Shown: positions 13,001 to 22,905 of the stretch, one piece after another
Position numbering within the stretch: position 1 is the stretch's first letter
How the letters are laid out: each line of letters begins with the position of its first letter
Assembly (NCBI RefSeq): GCF_921293095.1
Contig: NC_060259.1
Span: 27,349,812-27,413,811, forward strand
Source of the DNA: Ischnura elegans
Taxonomy: Eukaryota; Arthropoda; Insecta; Odonata; Coenagrionidae
Direction of reading: 5' to 3'
DNA: 64,000 nt
Notes under the pieces: generated by a model
The model's input: only the letters and a program-made list of their open reading frames with translations
Database searches by the model: none
Told to the model about the DNA's origin: nothing
Program-made: the position numbers and the translations under genes

Positions 13001-16000
13001 TTCAGAGTGATTCCCAGAAAATGAATCTGGAGAATCTCACAAGCGGCCTGAAAAAGTGAGCAGTGGCCTACCCACGAAAAGTGCCATGTGCTCCCTTTGA
13101 CCCACCAAACGTGCGATGAGCCTCACACGGAAACTCCCTTTGACCCACCAAACGTGCGATGAGCCTTACACGGAAACTCCCTTTGACCCACCAAACGTGC
13201 GATGAGCCTCGCACGGAAACTCCCTTTGACCCACCAAACGTGCGATGAGCCTCACACGGAAACTCCCTTTGACCCACCAAACGTGCGATGAGCCTCGCAC
13301 GGAAACTCCCTTTGACCCACCAAACGTGCGATGAGCCTCACACGGAAGCTCCCTTTGACCCACCAAACGTGCGATGAGCCTCACACGGAAAATGTTTGTG
13401 GGAGGAGTTGCGTGAGCATGGAGTCTGACTTTCACCGCTCATGGCTCCAACACGCACAGTGTTCGCAAAAGGAGTCGTGTGCCCATGGAGTCCGACCACC
13501 ACCGCATTTATCAATTTCGTAGCATCCACCATTGAGATATCAAGTTACATCTTAGAGTGTATTCATAATATACTTTAAGTGAACCTTCATTATCTTTATT
13601 CCAATATTTCTGTGTCCAGCATGTTCATGCCTAGTTTAAGTTGGTTTTTTAAATCAAAGGAGATTTGTTAAGTGTAAAACATGAATTAGAGTCAATACCC
13701 TGTACTAGTCCTTGTCTTTTTACTGTGAAGGATCCTGCTGAGAGGCACCAGCTTCACGTTGGCGTGGAAAGAATCCGAACCCCTGAGATCGTCTTCCAAC
13801 CTCATATGCTGGGAGTAGAGCAGGGTGGTCTGTCTGAGGTGATGGAATGTGTTCTCAAGCAATTTTCTCCTGATGTTCAGCAAGAATTGGCCAACAACAT
13901 ATTCATTTCGGGTGCAGTCGCTGGACTGCCTGGTCTGCTTGACAGGTGAGAGATGAGTTCCACTATTGGTCTTGTGTGTTTTATCTTGGCCCAGGTGAGG
14001 CCACAAACTGGCCCTCTTCCCCTGGGCCAGGGCTCTTTTACAAAGATATTTTCTGTCATTACTTCAGCTCATTTTATAGCTCAATAGGCATAAACTCCAT
14101 AAAATTTTCTTGATTTTTTATTAAGGTTGATCTTGCTCTCGTGTTGTTATTCAGGTACTTGATCAAATCAATATTTACTTGAGGTGGTCAAGTTGTTTCA
14201 CTGTGTACTGTTGAACACAACACCGCTCAAGGATCCCAATACATATAACATATGTGTAGGAACATTAAGGAATAATTTGTAATTATTAGCAAAGTAAAAA
14301 CAAAGATAATGAGTGCAATTAAAATTATAGTTCATTTAGTCAAGAGGTAAATAAGTTTATAAAAAACACATGTAGTGAAAATTTTGTTTTAATATCATCA
14401 AAACATTTAAAATAGTATGGTTACAATCACCGTTAGGAAATTAAATAGGAATTAAAAGAAGCAGTTTTATGATGCAAGGTTTTTTGATGTTAATCCATTG
14501 CAGAAAATAATTATGGAATTTCAATAAATTCATGAAAAAATATAACTGATTCAGATAAATAAATATGGGTTAAGAATATAGTAAAATTTACACGGTAAAA
14601 CTGGTGTATAGAGCCTTAGAGTGATTAAACTGATGACGGGTGTTTAATAGTTACTTTACCATTAAGCAGATGTGTGAATAAATACAGTAGAACTTGTTTA
14701 GTACATTTCTCAAGTGACCACAAAAAATGAACGTATTAACCGGGAAAACGTGCTAACTATGAAAGTAAATATGTAAAAGCAGTTGGTATAATTGCAATCT
14801 GTGGAAAAGTTGTCATAATTACAATTACTATCAGTAGTACATGAAAACGACGTCAATCTCCCATGATACATACAGTCGGATCCGGATTTAACCTCTTCGC
14901 ATTTAATGTTTCTCTACATTTAGCATTTATTTTTTGGGGTCCCGATTCATTCCCTATTAGAACATTGTAAAAATTATCCTTCATTAGTGTTTTCAAATCC
15001 TTTATTTTTCCGCATTTATGGTCGTAAAAATTTTCCTGCACAAGATTTTTTTGCCTGATTTATCGTTTTTTTATGATGGTTTATTCAAATAATTATCCAA
15101 ATCTTCGAATTTCTGCTCATTGCCAAGGAAAGTCTCATGAAATTTTCGCAAGAGTCCATAGAATCTACCGAGGAACGCTTCTGCATTCTACCGCTAATTC
15201 AGCACTGAGACCTTCAACTCGCAAGCTGGGTGGTGGCTTATGCCTCTTTCAACTCTACTCTCTATGGAAAGTCCATTGTTAGCCCAATATTTATCTAGCT
15301 GGTTACTTTCTCTTTTCAAAAGAGGATCACAATATTATTTGCACAGTCCACTGGAAGATTCTTTCTATAGTCCATACCAAGGTCAGTTTCCACGGAGGAA
15401 CCACGAGAGAACCGAGGAAGTGTTTCCCCTGACATGATCATTAGTGAGAGCATTCTTTCCTTTTGGAGCAATGTTACTAGATTTAAGATTCTCCTTTTTT
15501 GGATGACCTCAGAATCCAAAATGTGTGCACAGGAGGCTTTTTAAAGGCTCATATGGCCCTAGTTTTGCTGAGGCATCAGAAAACTTAAGTTGGCAAAATT
15601 CCAGAAAACCATACGTTAACATACGTAAACGAAAAGCATACGCACCTTTTTTCCAGAAATTGCAGGCGAAAATGGGGGTGTGTCTCTTACTTGTGGATGG
15701 AAGAAATCGGAAATCTTGATAATGTTGAGAAAAGAAGAGTCTTGATAATGCTGCAGTGCAGCGAAACATGTCGACTGTAGTTTAATAAATTTTTATGTGG
15801 AAAGTGCAAAGTGTTTTACCTCATATCTCATTAAATAGCTTTTGATATATTTCAGGGTGAAGATGGAGCTGCAGCAGATAAGACCTTTTGGATCCAACAT
15901 TAGGATTAGTAAGCCATTTGATCCTTCCCTTGATGCTTGGTATGGGGCTCGCAACTTTGCTCTTGACCCTAGCCTGGCCAATTACCTCATCACAAGGGCA

Positions 16001-16276
16001 GATTATGAGGAATATGGAGGAGACTATATAAAAGAACACCCAGCCTCCAACCCTTACATACCTTCTCCCATTCTTATAGAATCCCCGTGTTCAACAATTG
16101 CGTCACCGTCTTTTCGTTTGTCTCATTGTGCAAGTATTAATGAGTCAACCATATTGTCCATTGACTCATTTGTGGGAGGTGAAAAGGAAGGTTCATCTCC
16201 TTTTAAAGTTTCAGAATTCCCATCAATGATGTTTGATCTACTACAGGAGGCTGTCATATTAGTTGATGATGAATGA
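891..16276 (+). CDS. ACTR5: Actin-related protein 5 (INO80 complex subunit), 3' part, six exons
   Basis: Six exons (891-1022, 3494-3573, 4049-4277, 9009-9143, 13731-13945, 15856-16276) join in frame with GT..AG junctions and give 403 residues. ARP5 is a nuclear actin-related protein of the INO80 remodeller, where it couples ATPase action to nucleosome sliding. Seen here are a coiled-coil and basic stretch ([12 protein letters not shown], then [10 protein letters not shown]), an acidic segment ([14 protein letters not shown]), and the C-terminal actin fold: [13 protein letters not shown], then [18 protein letters not shown] at the position of the ARP5 LTGG region, then [11 protein letters not shown] and [16 protein letters not shown]. 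Family members have roughly 600 or more residues, so about 200-250 N-terminal residues, including most ATP-site motifs, lie left of the window. The last exon adds a serine-rich tail of about 60 residues that I do not recognise as conserved. The gene reads in the opposite direction to the other two genes. Confidence 0.93.
2594..2850. repeat. Tandem duplication, two 129-bp units
   Basis: The unit starting GCAATTGGTTAACCATTG at 2594 recurs at 2723 as GCGATTGGTTAACCATTG, with high identity through GCATGCTAGAG and GTAAACTTGAAACATTCC. It lies in the ACTR5 intron between the first two visible exons and has no coding signal. Confidence 0.85.
3494..3573 (+). CDS. ACTR5: ACTR5 exon ([13 protein letters not shown])
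   Basis: Acceptor CATATAG ends at 3493 and donor GTATGA follows 3573. The exon is 80 nt and leaves two bases (AG) that join G of the next exon to form an arginine codon. The segment [11 protein letters not shown] fits the helical insert. This exon is too short to show as an open frame on its own and is placed by phase and splice sites. Confidence 0.8.
4049..4277 (+). CDS. ACTR5: ACTR5 exon, basic coiled-coil and [12 protein letters not shown] motif
   Basis: Acceptor TTGAATAG ends at 4048 and donor GTAAGT starts at 4278. It encodes an Arg/Gln-rich helix ([16 protein letters not shown]), a Lys-rich stretch, and [16 protein letters not shown], which matches the conserved DWDVY block of ARP5 insertions. 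It ends in phase 0. Confidence 0.9.
4608..4624 (+). repeat. Poly-C run of 17
   Basis: Uninterrupted run of 17 cytosines in the ACTR5 intron after exon 4049-4277, close to a T-run at 4562-4573. Confidence 0.95.
5422..6131. mobile_element. Non-autonomous hAT-like element with 8-bp target duplication
   Basis: The ends CAGTGGCGGC and GCCGCCACTG are perfect 10-bp inverted repeats with the CAG/CTG termini typical of hAT elements. They are flanked by ACATCAAG (5414-5421) and ACGTCAAG (6132-6139), an 8-bp target-site duplication with one mismatch. The 710-bp interior has no recognisable transposase; the short frames near 5762-5971 are not convincing. It is inserted in an ACTR5 intron. Confidence 0.8.
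6402..7276. mobile_element. Tc1/mariner-like non-autonomous element
   Basis: The left end CCATATTTGATGGCAT and right end ATGCCATCAAATACGG are inverted repeats flanked by TA (6400-6401 and 7277-7278). The 875-bp interior has no recognised transposase. Its right TA is also the left TA of the next element, so the two copies abut exactly. Confidence 0.75.
7279..8228. mobile_element. pogo/Tigger-like non-autonomous element
   Basis: Terminal repeats CAGGCGGTCCCCGACTTTCG and, inverted at the other end, CAGGCTGTCCTCGACTTTCG, flanked by TA at both ends (7277-7278 and 8229-8230). Several subterminal copies of TGTACGAAAGTCGA occur inside both ends (about 7321-7350 and 8135-8215), resembling repeated transposase-binding sites. 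A 135-codon minus-strand frame (8078-7671) fills part of the interior, but I recognise no domain in it. The interior is otherwise non-coding. Confidence 0.8.
8601..8732. repeat. Tandem duplication, two 66-bp units
   Basis: Two copies of a 66-bp unit starting CAAGCT and ending TATCTAG, with about 10 differences. Because 66 is a multiple of three, the minus-strand frame through it shows a 22-residue internal repeat, but nothing suggests it is a gene. Confidence 0.75.
9009..9143 (+). CDS. ACTR5: ACTR5 exon, acidic insert
   Basis: Acceptor TTCATGCAG ends at 9008. Donor GTAAAA starts at 9144, with GTGGTA at 9141 as an alternative that would drop one valine. It encodes 45 codons in phase 0 starting [19 protein letters not shown], the acidic segment that follows the DWDVY block in ARP5. 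Confidence 0.85.
9394..10028 (+). mobile_element. 635-bp TIR repeat, copy A
   Basis: Ends TAGGGTGGTTTC and GGAAACTATCCTA form terminal inverted repeats, with TA at both outer edges. The whole unit recurs in inverted orientation at 20723-21362. Shared internal blocks include AAGATTATTACTCC, GCTGCTAGCAGG (with variations) and TAAGAGATGTTTCCTTGAGC. There is no transposase. It is probably a Tc1/mariner-type non-autonomous element. Confidence 0.75.
10763..12372 (+). mobile_element. pogo/Tigger DNA transposon with broken transposase
   Basis: Terminal repeats CAGTGGAACCCCGATCTATT and, inverted at the other end, CAGCGGAACCTTGATCTGTC, flanked by TA (10761-10762 and 12373-12374). The 1610-bp interior contains the start of a pogo-type transposase at 11879. 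A 146-bp relative with nearly the same ends lies at 51719-51864. It is inserted in the ACTR5 intron before exon 13731. Confidence 0.85.
11879..12110 (+). pseudogene. Tigger/pogo transposase remnant, CENP-B-type N-terminal HTH
   Basis: The ATG at 11879 opens a frame of about 42 codons, [20 protein letters not shown] onward, with [18 protein letters not shown]. This has the length and pattern of the psq/CENP-B N-terminal helix-turn-helix of pogo transposases (lysine-rich start, KIVED, then IAERFG and STST). A stop follows at 12005. In another frame [10 protein letters not shown] and [12 protein letters not shown] may continue it. The DDE catalytic part is missing, so the gene is dead. Confidence 0.75.
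13089..13391. repeat. 43-bp minisatellite, about seven units
   Basis: Seven tandem copies of a 43-bp unit (CTCCCTTTGACCCACCAAAC, then GTGCGATGAGCCTCACACGGAAA) that differ mainly at one A/G site in CACACGG/CGCACGG. The array lies in the ACTR5 intron before exon 13731. The period is not a multiple of three, and all minus-strand frames stay open across it; the plus strand has TGA stops. It has no spacers, so it is not CRISPR. Confidence 0.95.
13731..13945 (+). CDS. ACTR5: ACTR5 exon, C-terminal actin fold
   Basis: A pyrimidine tract (CTTGTCTTTTTACTGTGAAG) precedes the exon and donor GTGAGA follows it. It starts [16 protein letters not shown] and runs through [11 protein letters not shown] and [17 protein letters not shown]. 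The usual LTGG of actins reads ISGA here. Two leftover bases (AG) pair with the first G of the last exon. Confidence 0.92.
14684..15070. mobile_element. Tigger/mariner-like end fragments
   Basis: Two starts resembling pogo/Tigger termini, CAGTAGAACTTGTTTAGTAC after TA near 14684 and CAGTCGGATCCGGATTTAAC after TA near 14872, each followed by AT-rich sequence with short internal motifs (CGCATTTA, ATTTAGCATTTA). No matching right ends were found, so these are probably truncated copies. Confidence 0.4.
15735..15805 (+). mobile_element. Penelope-like terminal-repeat fragment
   Basis: TTGATAATGCTGCAGTGCAG, then CGAAACATGTCG, then TTTAATAAATTTTTATGTGG has the same order of blocks as the terminal repeats of the Penelope-like element at 50985-52885 (TTGATAATG, CTGA.GG, GGAAAC, AATAAACCTG.GGAAAA). 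It lies directly before the last ACTR5 exon. It is short and diverged, so the assignment is tentative. Confidence 0.4.
15856..16276 (+). CDS. ACTR5: ACTR5 terminal exon with stop
   Basis: Acceptor ATATTTCAG ends at 15855 and the stop TGA is at 16274-16276. It encodes [17 protein letters not shown], the [12 protein letters not shown] signature, and [20 protein letters not shown], which ends the family domain. A Ser/Thr-rich tail of about 60 residues follows and finishes VDDE. I do not know a match for that tail. Confidence 0.92.
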
Positions 16277-16503
16277 TTGTTGTGGCTTATTTATTTGTAT
16301 TTATTTTAGGATTTGAGTAAAATCTTCCTTCCTTCTTGGGTTCTCTTCTTAGTCGCATTTCATTCTGATCTCCTTTGTCTCGAATCAAGAGACTATAGAG
16401 CATCATTCAATGAGGAGGAGAGTCGCAAGGCATCATTAAGCCTTTATGTCAGGAAAATATCAAATCTTATTCTAGAATTAACTTGGACTTAGCAAAATCA
16501 TCA

Positions 16504-16509
16504 AATAAA
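16504..16509 (+). terminator. Candidate ACTR5 polyadenylation signal
   Basis: AATAAA about 230 nt after the ACTR5 stop codon, followed by GT-rich sequence (TTTGTGGCAGTGTGCTG at about 16531). It is one of several AATAAA hexamers in this AT-rich region, so the choice is tentative. Confidence 0.4.
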
Positions 16510-17859
16510 ATAATGCTCAGTCAGCTATTAAATTTGTGGCAGTGTGCTGCACGGACATCTGAATATTTATATTTACAAATATTTTTGATTTTATGTTTCC
16601 ATTAGGTAGCATCAAGGAATTAATATTTAATTTTTGTGGTGTTTGTTTATACTTGCACCACTGACGTATTATGTTCCCACGCTTGTATAGCATTCAAAAA
16701 GATATTCTTATTATTTTGGTGGGAGATGCTCATATTGTTTTTAATTCCTAAATGGTGTTGGAGAACACCTTGATAGCTGTGAGTGTTGATTGTTGTGCTT
16801 ATCTGTATGTACAAAGATGTGTGCAAGTGTTGTAATTTAAGTATTAATAATTCCATTACGTTGTTTTAATTGATTATTTTTGGAATAGCTGTATTAATGG
16901 GTGCCATGAAATATGTTTGAATTGCCCATAGGAATTTGGATATTGAGAATGTTTTTGTTTCTAACTTTCCTTTATGTCCATTACATATTTATTTACAATT
17001 CAAAACAATCGATGAATTCTCAGTAGTTACTCTCTTTATAAATTATTTGTTGTGCCAAAACTTCCATACAGTTACCGTGGAAGGTCATACATATGAACAT
17101 AGACATGAAATTGAAGTACACCTGAAGTATTATATGAATTTCAATCAGCCACAATTTTAAAAGTATTTTTTCATAAATTGGTGAGAATCAGTGGAAAATA
17201 TACACACTATAATTGGAGGAAATTACTCCAAAAGAAAAACTATAGATTTCAAATTGTCATGAAGTTATGAAATCATTACATATTTAACATTGTGTTCATT
17301 AACACAATTTCCCTGGTTTTGCTAATAGTTCATGTTTTTGGAACTTTTTCTGGATTTGCATGGAACATTTTGACCATACCTTACAAAAACCCTATTTGCT
17401 AAAATTTTTGAAATGGTATTGTAAGGTATACATACATTCATTCATCATTTTTTGGCATTAGCTAAGTAGCACATCACTTTTATGCCCCCTCAGTTGCAAT
17501 CCTTGCTCCGATCAAATTTTTTTAAGCCCCAATGATTGCTCCTTATCCACTATTTGATGCTTTTGCCTTATTGTTTTTTGGAAAATTTGAAATGTCACAC
17601 CATGTACGACAGACTGAGGGAAGGTAAATTGTTGAGATTATATTCATACACTACAAAGTGGCAAAAAACTGCAGCAAATGCTTCTTACAGGTGCTGAATG
17701 TATTCCCACTTTGTCAAGTAAAACAAAAGTCAAGTATGATTGTGTTACACCATCTGTTGTGGCATTGAAGACATTTAATCAAATGAAATCTTTTCATAAT
17801 TGGGCTATTCATTTTTGAAAGTATCAATTGTGATAGGGTTTGAGAAATAAAGAAACAAG

Positions 17860-18250
17860 TATTTTTATTTTTCAATCCATCACCTACTTCTCAAGCTATT
17901 CATGGCAAAAAATCGATGACTTCAGTGGTTTTACAGGCTAGTTGATGACTACTAACATTCCTGCTAATTGGGTCAATGCTTCTCAGTCACTCCTCAGCCT
18001 TACATGGTTTGTTGTCATCTGCACTCTTGTGGGTGATTACTTCCCTCTTTGAGTTCTACCCACCTTAGATAATGAACCTGAACTCTAATGATGTAACCAA
18101 CTCATGTAAAGCGGGCAGCAATTTAAGCGTTCTCTTTTTTCAAACTTGTGAGAGAATAGCTGAAAGAGGAACATTTTTTTCATTCTAACTGATCTTTCCT
18201 TTCCAAATTCTTTAAATGGTTTGCAATTTTTTGCCTGACCCCATTTTTCT
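17860..18250 (+). repeat. Dispersed repeat, copy 1
   Basis: About 390 bp that align in the same orientation with 47827-48240. Shared blocks are CCTACTTCT.GAGCT, TTTCACATGGTTTGT-like, GATGA..TAACTCA and AGAGGA.... Ends and family are unknown and no coding potential is seen. Confidence 0.5.
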
Positions 18251-20722
18251 AGTTGCCCAAGATGATTTCTTTACCTCTGATTGTTGATGTCTCACTTTCT
18301 CCTGTTGGGTACTTGACACTTGAGCATAGCAGGGCCTTGTGCTGCAATCTTGGGGGGAACTGCAGTGGCCATAGATGATGTGTCCATGAGTTGCTTGAGC
18401 GGCTCAAAAGACTTTATTTGTCTGACGACCATGTGATTTTTCTTGGTGCAGGGTAATAGTGAACAAACCACTGAAAAAAAGCTTGATAACACAATTTTTA
18501 TCTGTGCCAAAATGTGTTTGAAAATTATAGCCACATTTTATTGAAAAACTTACATATGTACGTAACTATGACGGTTTATCTGAATTTCATGGCAGAAATT
18601 GTGATTTTCGGAAAGGAAAGCAACTTTCGGTGATATCAGTTAATTTTCCCAATCTTGTGTTTTAAATATGCACTTTTAGTAACATTAACCTCTCTTAGCT
18701 GTAACATTTTCATAGCTAAGAAAAATTTGCATATGATAGTGTTATGCATATACTATTTAGGAAATGCATCAACTTTGATTTCCTGATTACATGTAAGGAT
18801 GATGATTGCCTTTTTTGTAGTAGGTTTGCCATCCTTTGCTACCAACTTTAAACTTTCTAAGCTATTCTAAAACTAGTGTTTCTCAATCATTCCTCGATAT
18901 TGCAGGCATTGTCAAAGGAAATGAAAGAGATCACTTGATGCAAGGTTAGGTTGACTTGTAAGGTTAAAAAGAATCATGAAACACAAAACATCATGAGACA
19001 GTCATGATTAATTTTGACTGTTGTATCCCAAGTTTTCTTACTGTGGAATTGTTGAGGTTGAGGAGAGGTTGAAATTATTGTGGACAGATTTTAACCTATT
19101 CAAAATCATAATCCTCATTAGGAAAAATATCTGTTACCATTAAAAGTTATTTTCCTTTCTGATTACTGTAATTTCTGCCCTTTCTGATTCACCTGGGACT
19201 AAAATCAGTGAAGGAATGACTTTCCTGTAAAATGAGATTGTAATTTTCAAAATCAATTTGGCAGGTTCAATGATTATGCGATCAAGCTGATTTTTTTCTT
19301 GGTATTTTTACTAATAAAACGCCACCAAAATTTCATCCCCTCTTCAGATTGTCATAAAGAAGTTATTTGCACACCCTGAAAAATTACCCATAGCATGCTC
19401 TTCAGAGGGCCTTTTCTTGCCGTGGGTAAGACTTAATTTTTCCTTTCAGGTCTATTTTTTATCTTCAATTGGGAATTTTTCTTAGTGTTTTGTAAATAAT
19501 TATCATTGTAGAGACCTTTCTTATGAGTGCTGAATGATGCAAAAGAATTGAAATGATGCGCAAAAGAGTCATTGAACCTCCGTAGAAGTGAAAACAAAAT
19601 TTAGGAAACTGCTGACTCACATAAAGGTTCACATATTAATGTAAAAGGTGTGTTCAAGTTAAATTAATATGAAGATTGGTGAATAATTTGTTCATTTAAA
19701 CTTTCAGATTATTCGTTGCGTTATATGTGTCAGTGGTTATAATGTTATGATGGCTTGTGTTTTTTTTCATTTCATTTACAGTTGCCTATAATGTAAAATG
19801 CTTTAGTCATTAATACTTAGACAGATTGTATACCATGTGTGTGTGAGATTTTGGCATCAGTGCATAAATTATTTTTACAACTATCGTGAATAACTCTTTT
19901 TACTCCTTTTGTATGTGAACGTATCAAATATGAAGCTAAAGGGGAATGTAGATTTATTACCCAGTTTTGGTTTTAAAAAAATATGTTTATTCTTAATTTG
20001 TACCTTTTTTTCGCCCAATGTATACTATTTTCCTTGTTCTCCAAAAATAATGAAGAGAAGTGTTTTACTGTATTCCCTGTTTGTAGATACAGAGGCAGAT
20101 TAACACAAGTGGAAGCCTGTTGGCTGTTACAAGCTATGGTCAGAGGGATTTACTTGATGCATGCATGTTTTGATTGTCCTGAAAATTTAATTTTCAGCAT
20201 TAATCTCAAATGTTGATGTGAAAAGTCCATTTTGACCTCTTAATAAAGTGGCCAGGGATGGGAGGGAGAAAATTCTCGAGCTCTCTATTGAGTACTTGAA
20301 AGGGTGGGCTCATAGCTTATAGCCAACTGTGCCCTACTGCCTTAGCCTGTTCTGTGCTAATGCACTCTGCCTCTGTAGATTATGTCTCCTCAATATAAAA
20401 AGCCATTGTATTTTCATGGCGTAGGTATGTTAGTAATGTTTAATTCTTTTTCTATGTACATATGTGCATAAAAATGTCAATCTGTTTTTAATAAAATATT
20501 ACAGAAATTATTTTTAAATTAAAAGATTTTAAATGAAATGGGCAGTTTTATTTGAAGAAATTTGCATGTATTATTTGCTGTTAATCTTTGCATTTATTGA
20601 TAAGCTAGAAGCATGTAAAATATATCACGTTCTGCATACATTTAGTGGGAGAAGTATAGGATGGAGGGGTAGATGCCTGTGCCTAAAGCTATAAAAATAG
20701 CTAAATTGATGTGATACTGTAA

Positions 20723-21362
20723 TAGGGTAGTTTCCTTCATTAAAGAAAACGAAATGCATTGATTGCGATTCCCTACCCACCATTAGTGTATTCATAATAT
20801 ACAAATTATTTGGTTTTGGAAATCCCAGTTTAGACAAATGGCAATGGTCAATTTTAACCACTTTTAAAAACGGCCAGATTGGCGCCCATGCAATGCCTCT
20901 CCAGGTGACGTCACAGGGACCTAGTTTCTATACGAGTAGATAGGAGTTCTACATTGTCTGAGATTACCTATGTATGCATGAAGCACAGAGCTCAGGGAAA
21001 CATCTCTTAATAATCACCCATTAAAATTACCTAAGTTCGGAAAGTTTTCTTTGTTTGATAGGGTGATAATAATCCTTATTTAAGCCAAGCCCTACCTGCT
21101 AGCAGCCTGCGTCGTATCAGCACTCAAGCCTCGGCCCAAGGTCACCTCATAGGGCGACAGCTGGAACCAGAAATACGTCACACAGACTTTTCCCATTATT
21201 CCTACTTATCCGTTGCGTTTTCGCGCGCTTGAAAATTTTCACTTTTCATTTAATAGCGAAAAATAGATATTGTCATTCGAAAATCTAAGAGCGTGAAATG
21301 TGTACTCCAGGAGTAATAATCTTTCGATTTAGGTAGTAAAAAAATAATAGGAAACCACCCTA
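20723..21362 (-). mobile_element. 640-bp TIR repeat, copy B (inverted to copy A)
   Basis: Reverse-complement copy of 9394-10028, recognisable end to end with moderate divergence. It starts TAGGGTAGTTTCC and ends GGAAACCACCCTA. It lies in the intergenic space after ACTR5. The pair brackets the last two ACTR5 exons in inverted orientation. Confidence 0.75.
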
Positions 21363-21828
21363 TCATTGCCATACTGCATATTTATAGCGATAATTGTTAT
21401 TAATGCAATTTTAAAAGTTAAATTCATTAACTTTGACTGAACTTCTGTTGTTGGTTATGTTTTGCCAGTACTTTTTCTCGGCAGAACAAGGTTGCTTCAT
21501 CGTTTATAGTGAGGGAACTCATTGGGATTAGTTTAATAAGGAATGAAAATATATAATACAAACCCACTCCAATGAGTACATTATAAAATTAGAGAAGCCC
21601 AAATGTTTTCAAAAATACATAGTTGGCAGATCTAACATACTAGAGCATACATATAAGCACGAAGAATGTGCCTCCTGTTCGTGAATTGATCTTTTCAAAA
21701 TGTGTGGATTGTTAGCCTAATATAAGGGATTCCTTCACTTTTTCTGTTAAGTATTACATGTTACTAATTTACCCTCGGAATTTCTCGCTAATGCCCCTGC
21801 ACCAAGAGGGTTAAAGAGCAAGAATATA

Positions 21829-21978
21829 CCATATTTATCAGAATATAGTCCCCCCCTTTTTTATGAAAATGTGCATGGTGAAAGTAAATATGGGGGCTAT
21901 ATTCAAATGCGTTTTTAAAATTTTTCCCAAAACTGAAGCCTCAAAATTAGGGGGACGACTATATATGGAGAAATACGG
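21829..21978. mobile_element. 150-bp Tc1/mariner-like MITE
   Basis: Left end CCATATTTATCAGAATATAG and right end CTATATATGGAGAAATACGG are imperfect inverted repeats next to TA on each side, with inner CCCCCC and GGGGG blocks paired. The central TATGGGGGCTATATTCAAAT repeats part of the arm. It is short and non-coding. Confidence 0.65.
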
Positions 21979-22582
21979 TAACTATTTGTAGTTATCCTCT
22001 ATGACATTACTCATATTTTGGCTATGATGTTCTGATTGCCCAAATATCCTGTATTTGAATTAGGCCATAACTTCTAACTTTCTCATGGAAAAATTTCTGA
22101 AAACATGGTTTAAAATCAGATAAATACGGCAATTGAATTATTTCAATTGTTACAGACCAAACACATTCGGTGGCATTAAGCTATATTTTGTCTAGCTATG
22201 CTCAGTTATTCCATTGTCTTCCATCAATCACTGCCTTCAACTCTGACTTCTTCTTCTGAACTCAACTTGATTTAATGTACACTCTTACTTAATTGACGTA
22301 TGTCCCATATTTACATACTGCATAATGCAACAGTTATTAGAAAATTATGTCACTCATTGTAATGCAATGAATGATTTTATCGGGATTTAAATGATCCCAA
22401 ATTTTGTGAGTTAGAATTGATGAGTGTAGTGTAGTGTAGTTATGTACATTCACTTCCTCAGCCCAAATCATAAAATGAAGTGATTAACCTGCCCCTGGAT
22501 GATAAAATGTGAATAAATTTTTTTAAGTAAAATTTTGATCAAACATAATTGATGATCACTATGATTATTTATTTCTCTCGCC

Positions 22583-22588
22583 TTTATT
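22583..22588 (-). terminator. Candidate polyadenylation signal of the WD40 gene
   Basis: AATAAA on the minus strand about 100 nt after the WD40 stop codon, in a pyrimidine-rich setting. Its spacing is typical for a compact 3' untranslated region. Confidence 0.45.
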
Positions 22589-22689
22589 TGGTCCTACAAG
22601 TTCATAAATTTTCATGGAATCCACTTCCAAATTAGCACAGAATGAGTAATATTGACAATGTTTTAAAAGTAAATGCTAGTGTTAAACTT

Positions 22690-22905
22690 TTAGTTGAACT
22701 GAAGACCAATAAATACTCCATTACTTCCTCCAGCATATAAAGTCATGTTGTCAGTAACAGTCAGGCAATTAATATTTTCTTTTGCATCATAGGTGGCAGT
22801 GCATTTCATGGTTCTGATATCCCAAGCCTTAACTTTCCCATCCCATCCAGCACTGAAAAGCATGTGGTTTTTCCCCGTTAATGCATTGATAATCCTCTCG
22901 TGGCC
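22690..22905 (-). CDS. WD40 gene exon 5 with stop
   Basis: Acceptor CCTTTTTCAG; 71 codons then TAA at 22692-22690. It encodes GHERIINAL and SAGWDGKVKAWDI, the best-preserved WD40 blade in the protein, then the last blade ending GVFIGLQFN. Confidence 0.9.
   Translation of the reverse strand, partial: GHERIINALTGKNHMLFSAGWDGKVKAWDIRTMKCTATYDAKENINCLTVTDNMTLYAGGSNGVFIGLQFN

Larger units (their letters stand above)
16277..22689. other. Intergenic, no gene seen
   Basis: Between the ACTR5 stop and the WD40 stop I see only repeats (17860-18250, 20723-21362, 21829-21978) and AT-rich unique sequence. The two genes converge here. Open frames are short, unsupported by splice logic, and show no family motif. 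Confidence 0.6.

Noticed and set aside
13089-13391. Regular repeats resembling a CRISPR array
   Set aside because: The units are directly adjacent with no unique spacers, and the genome is eukaryotic.
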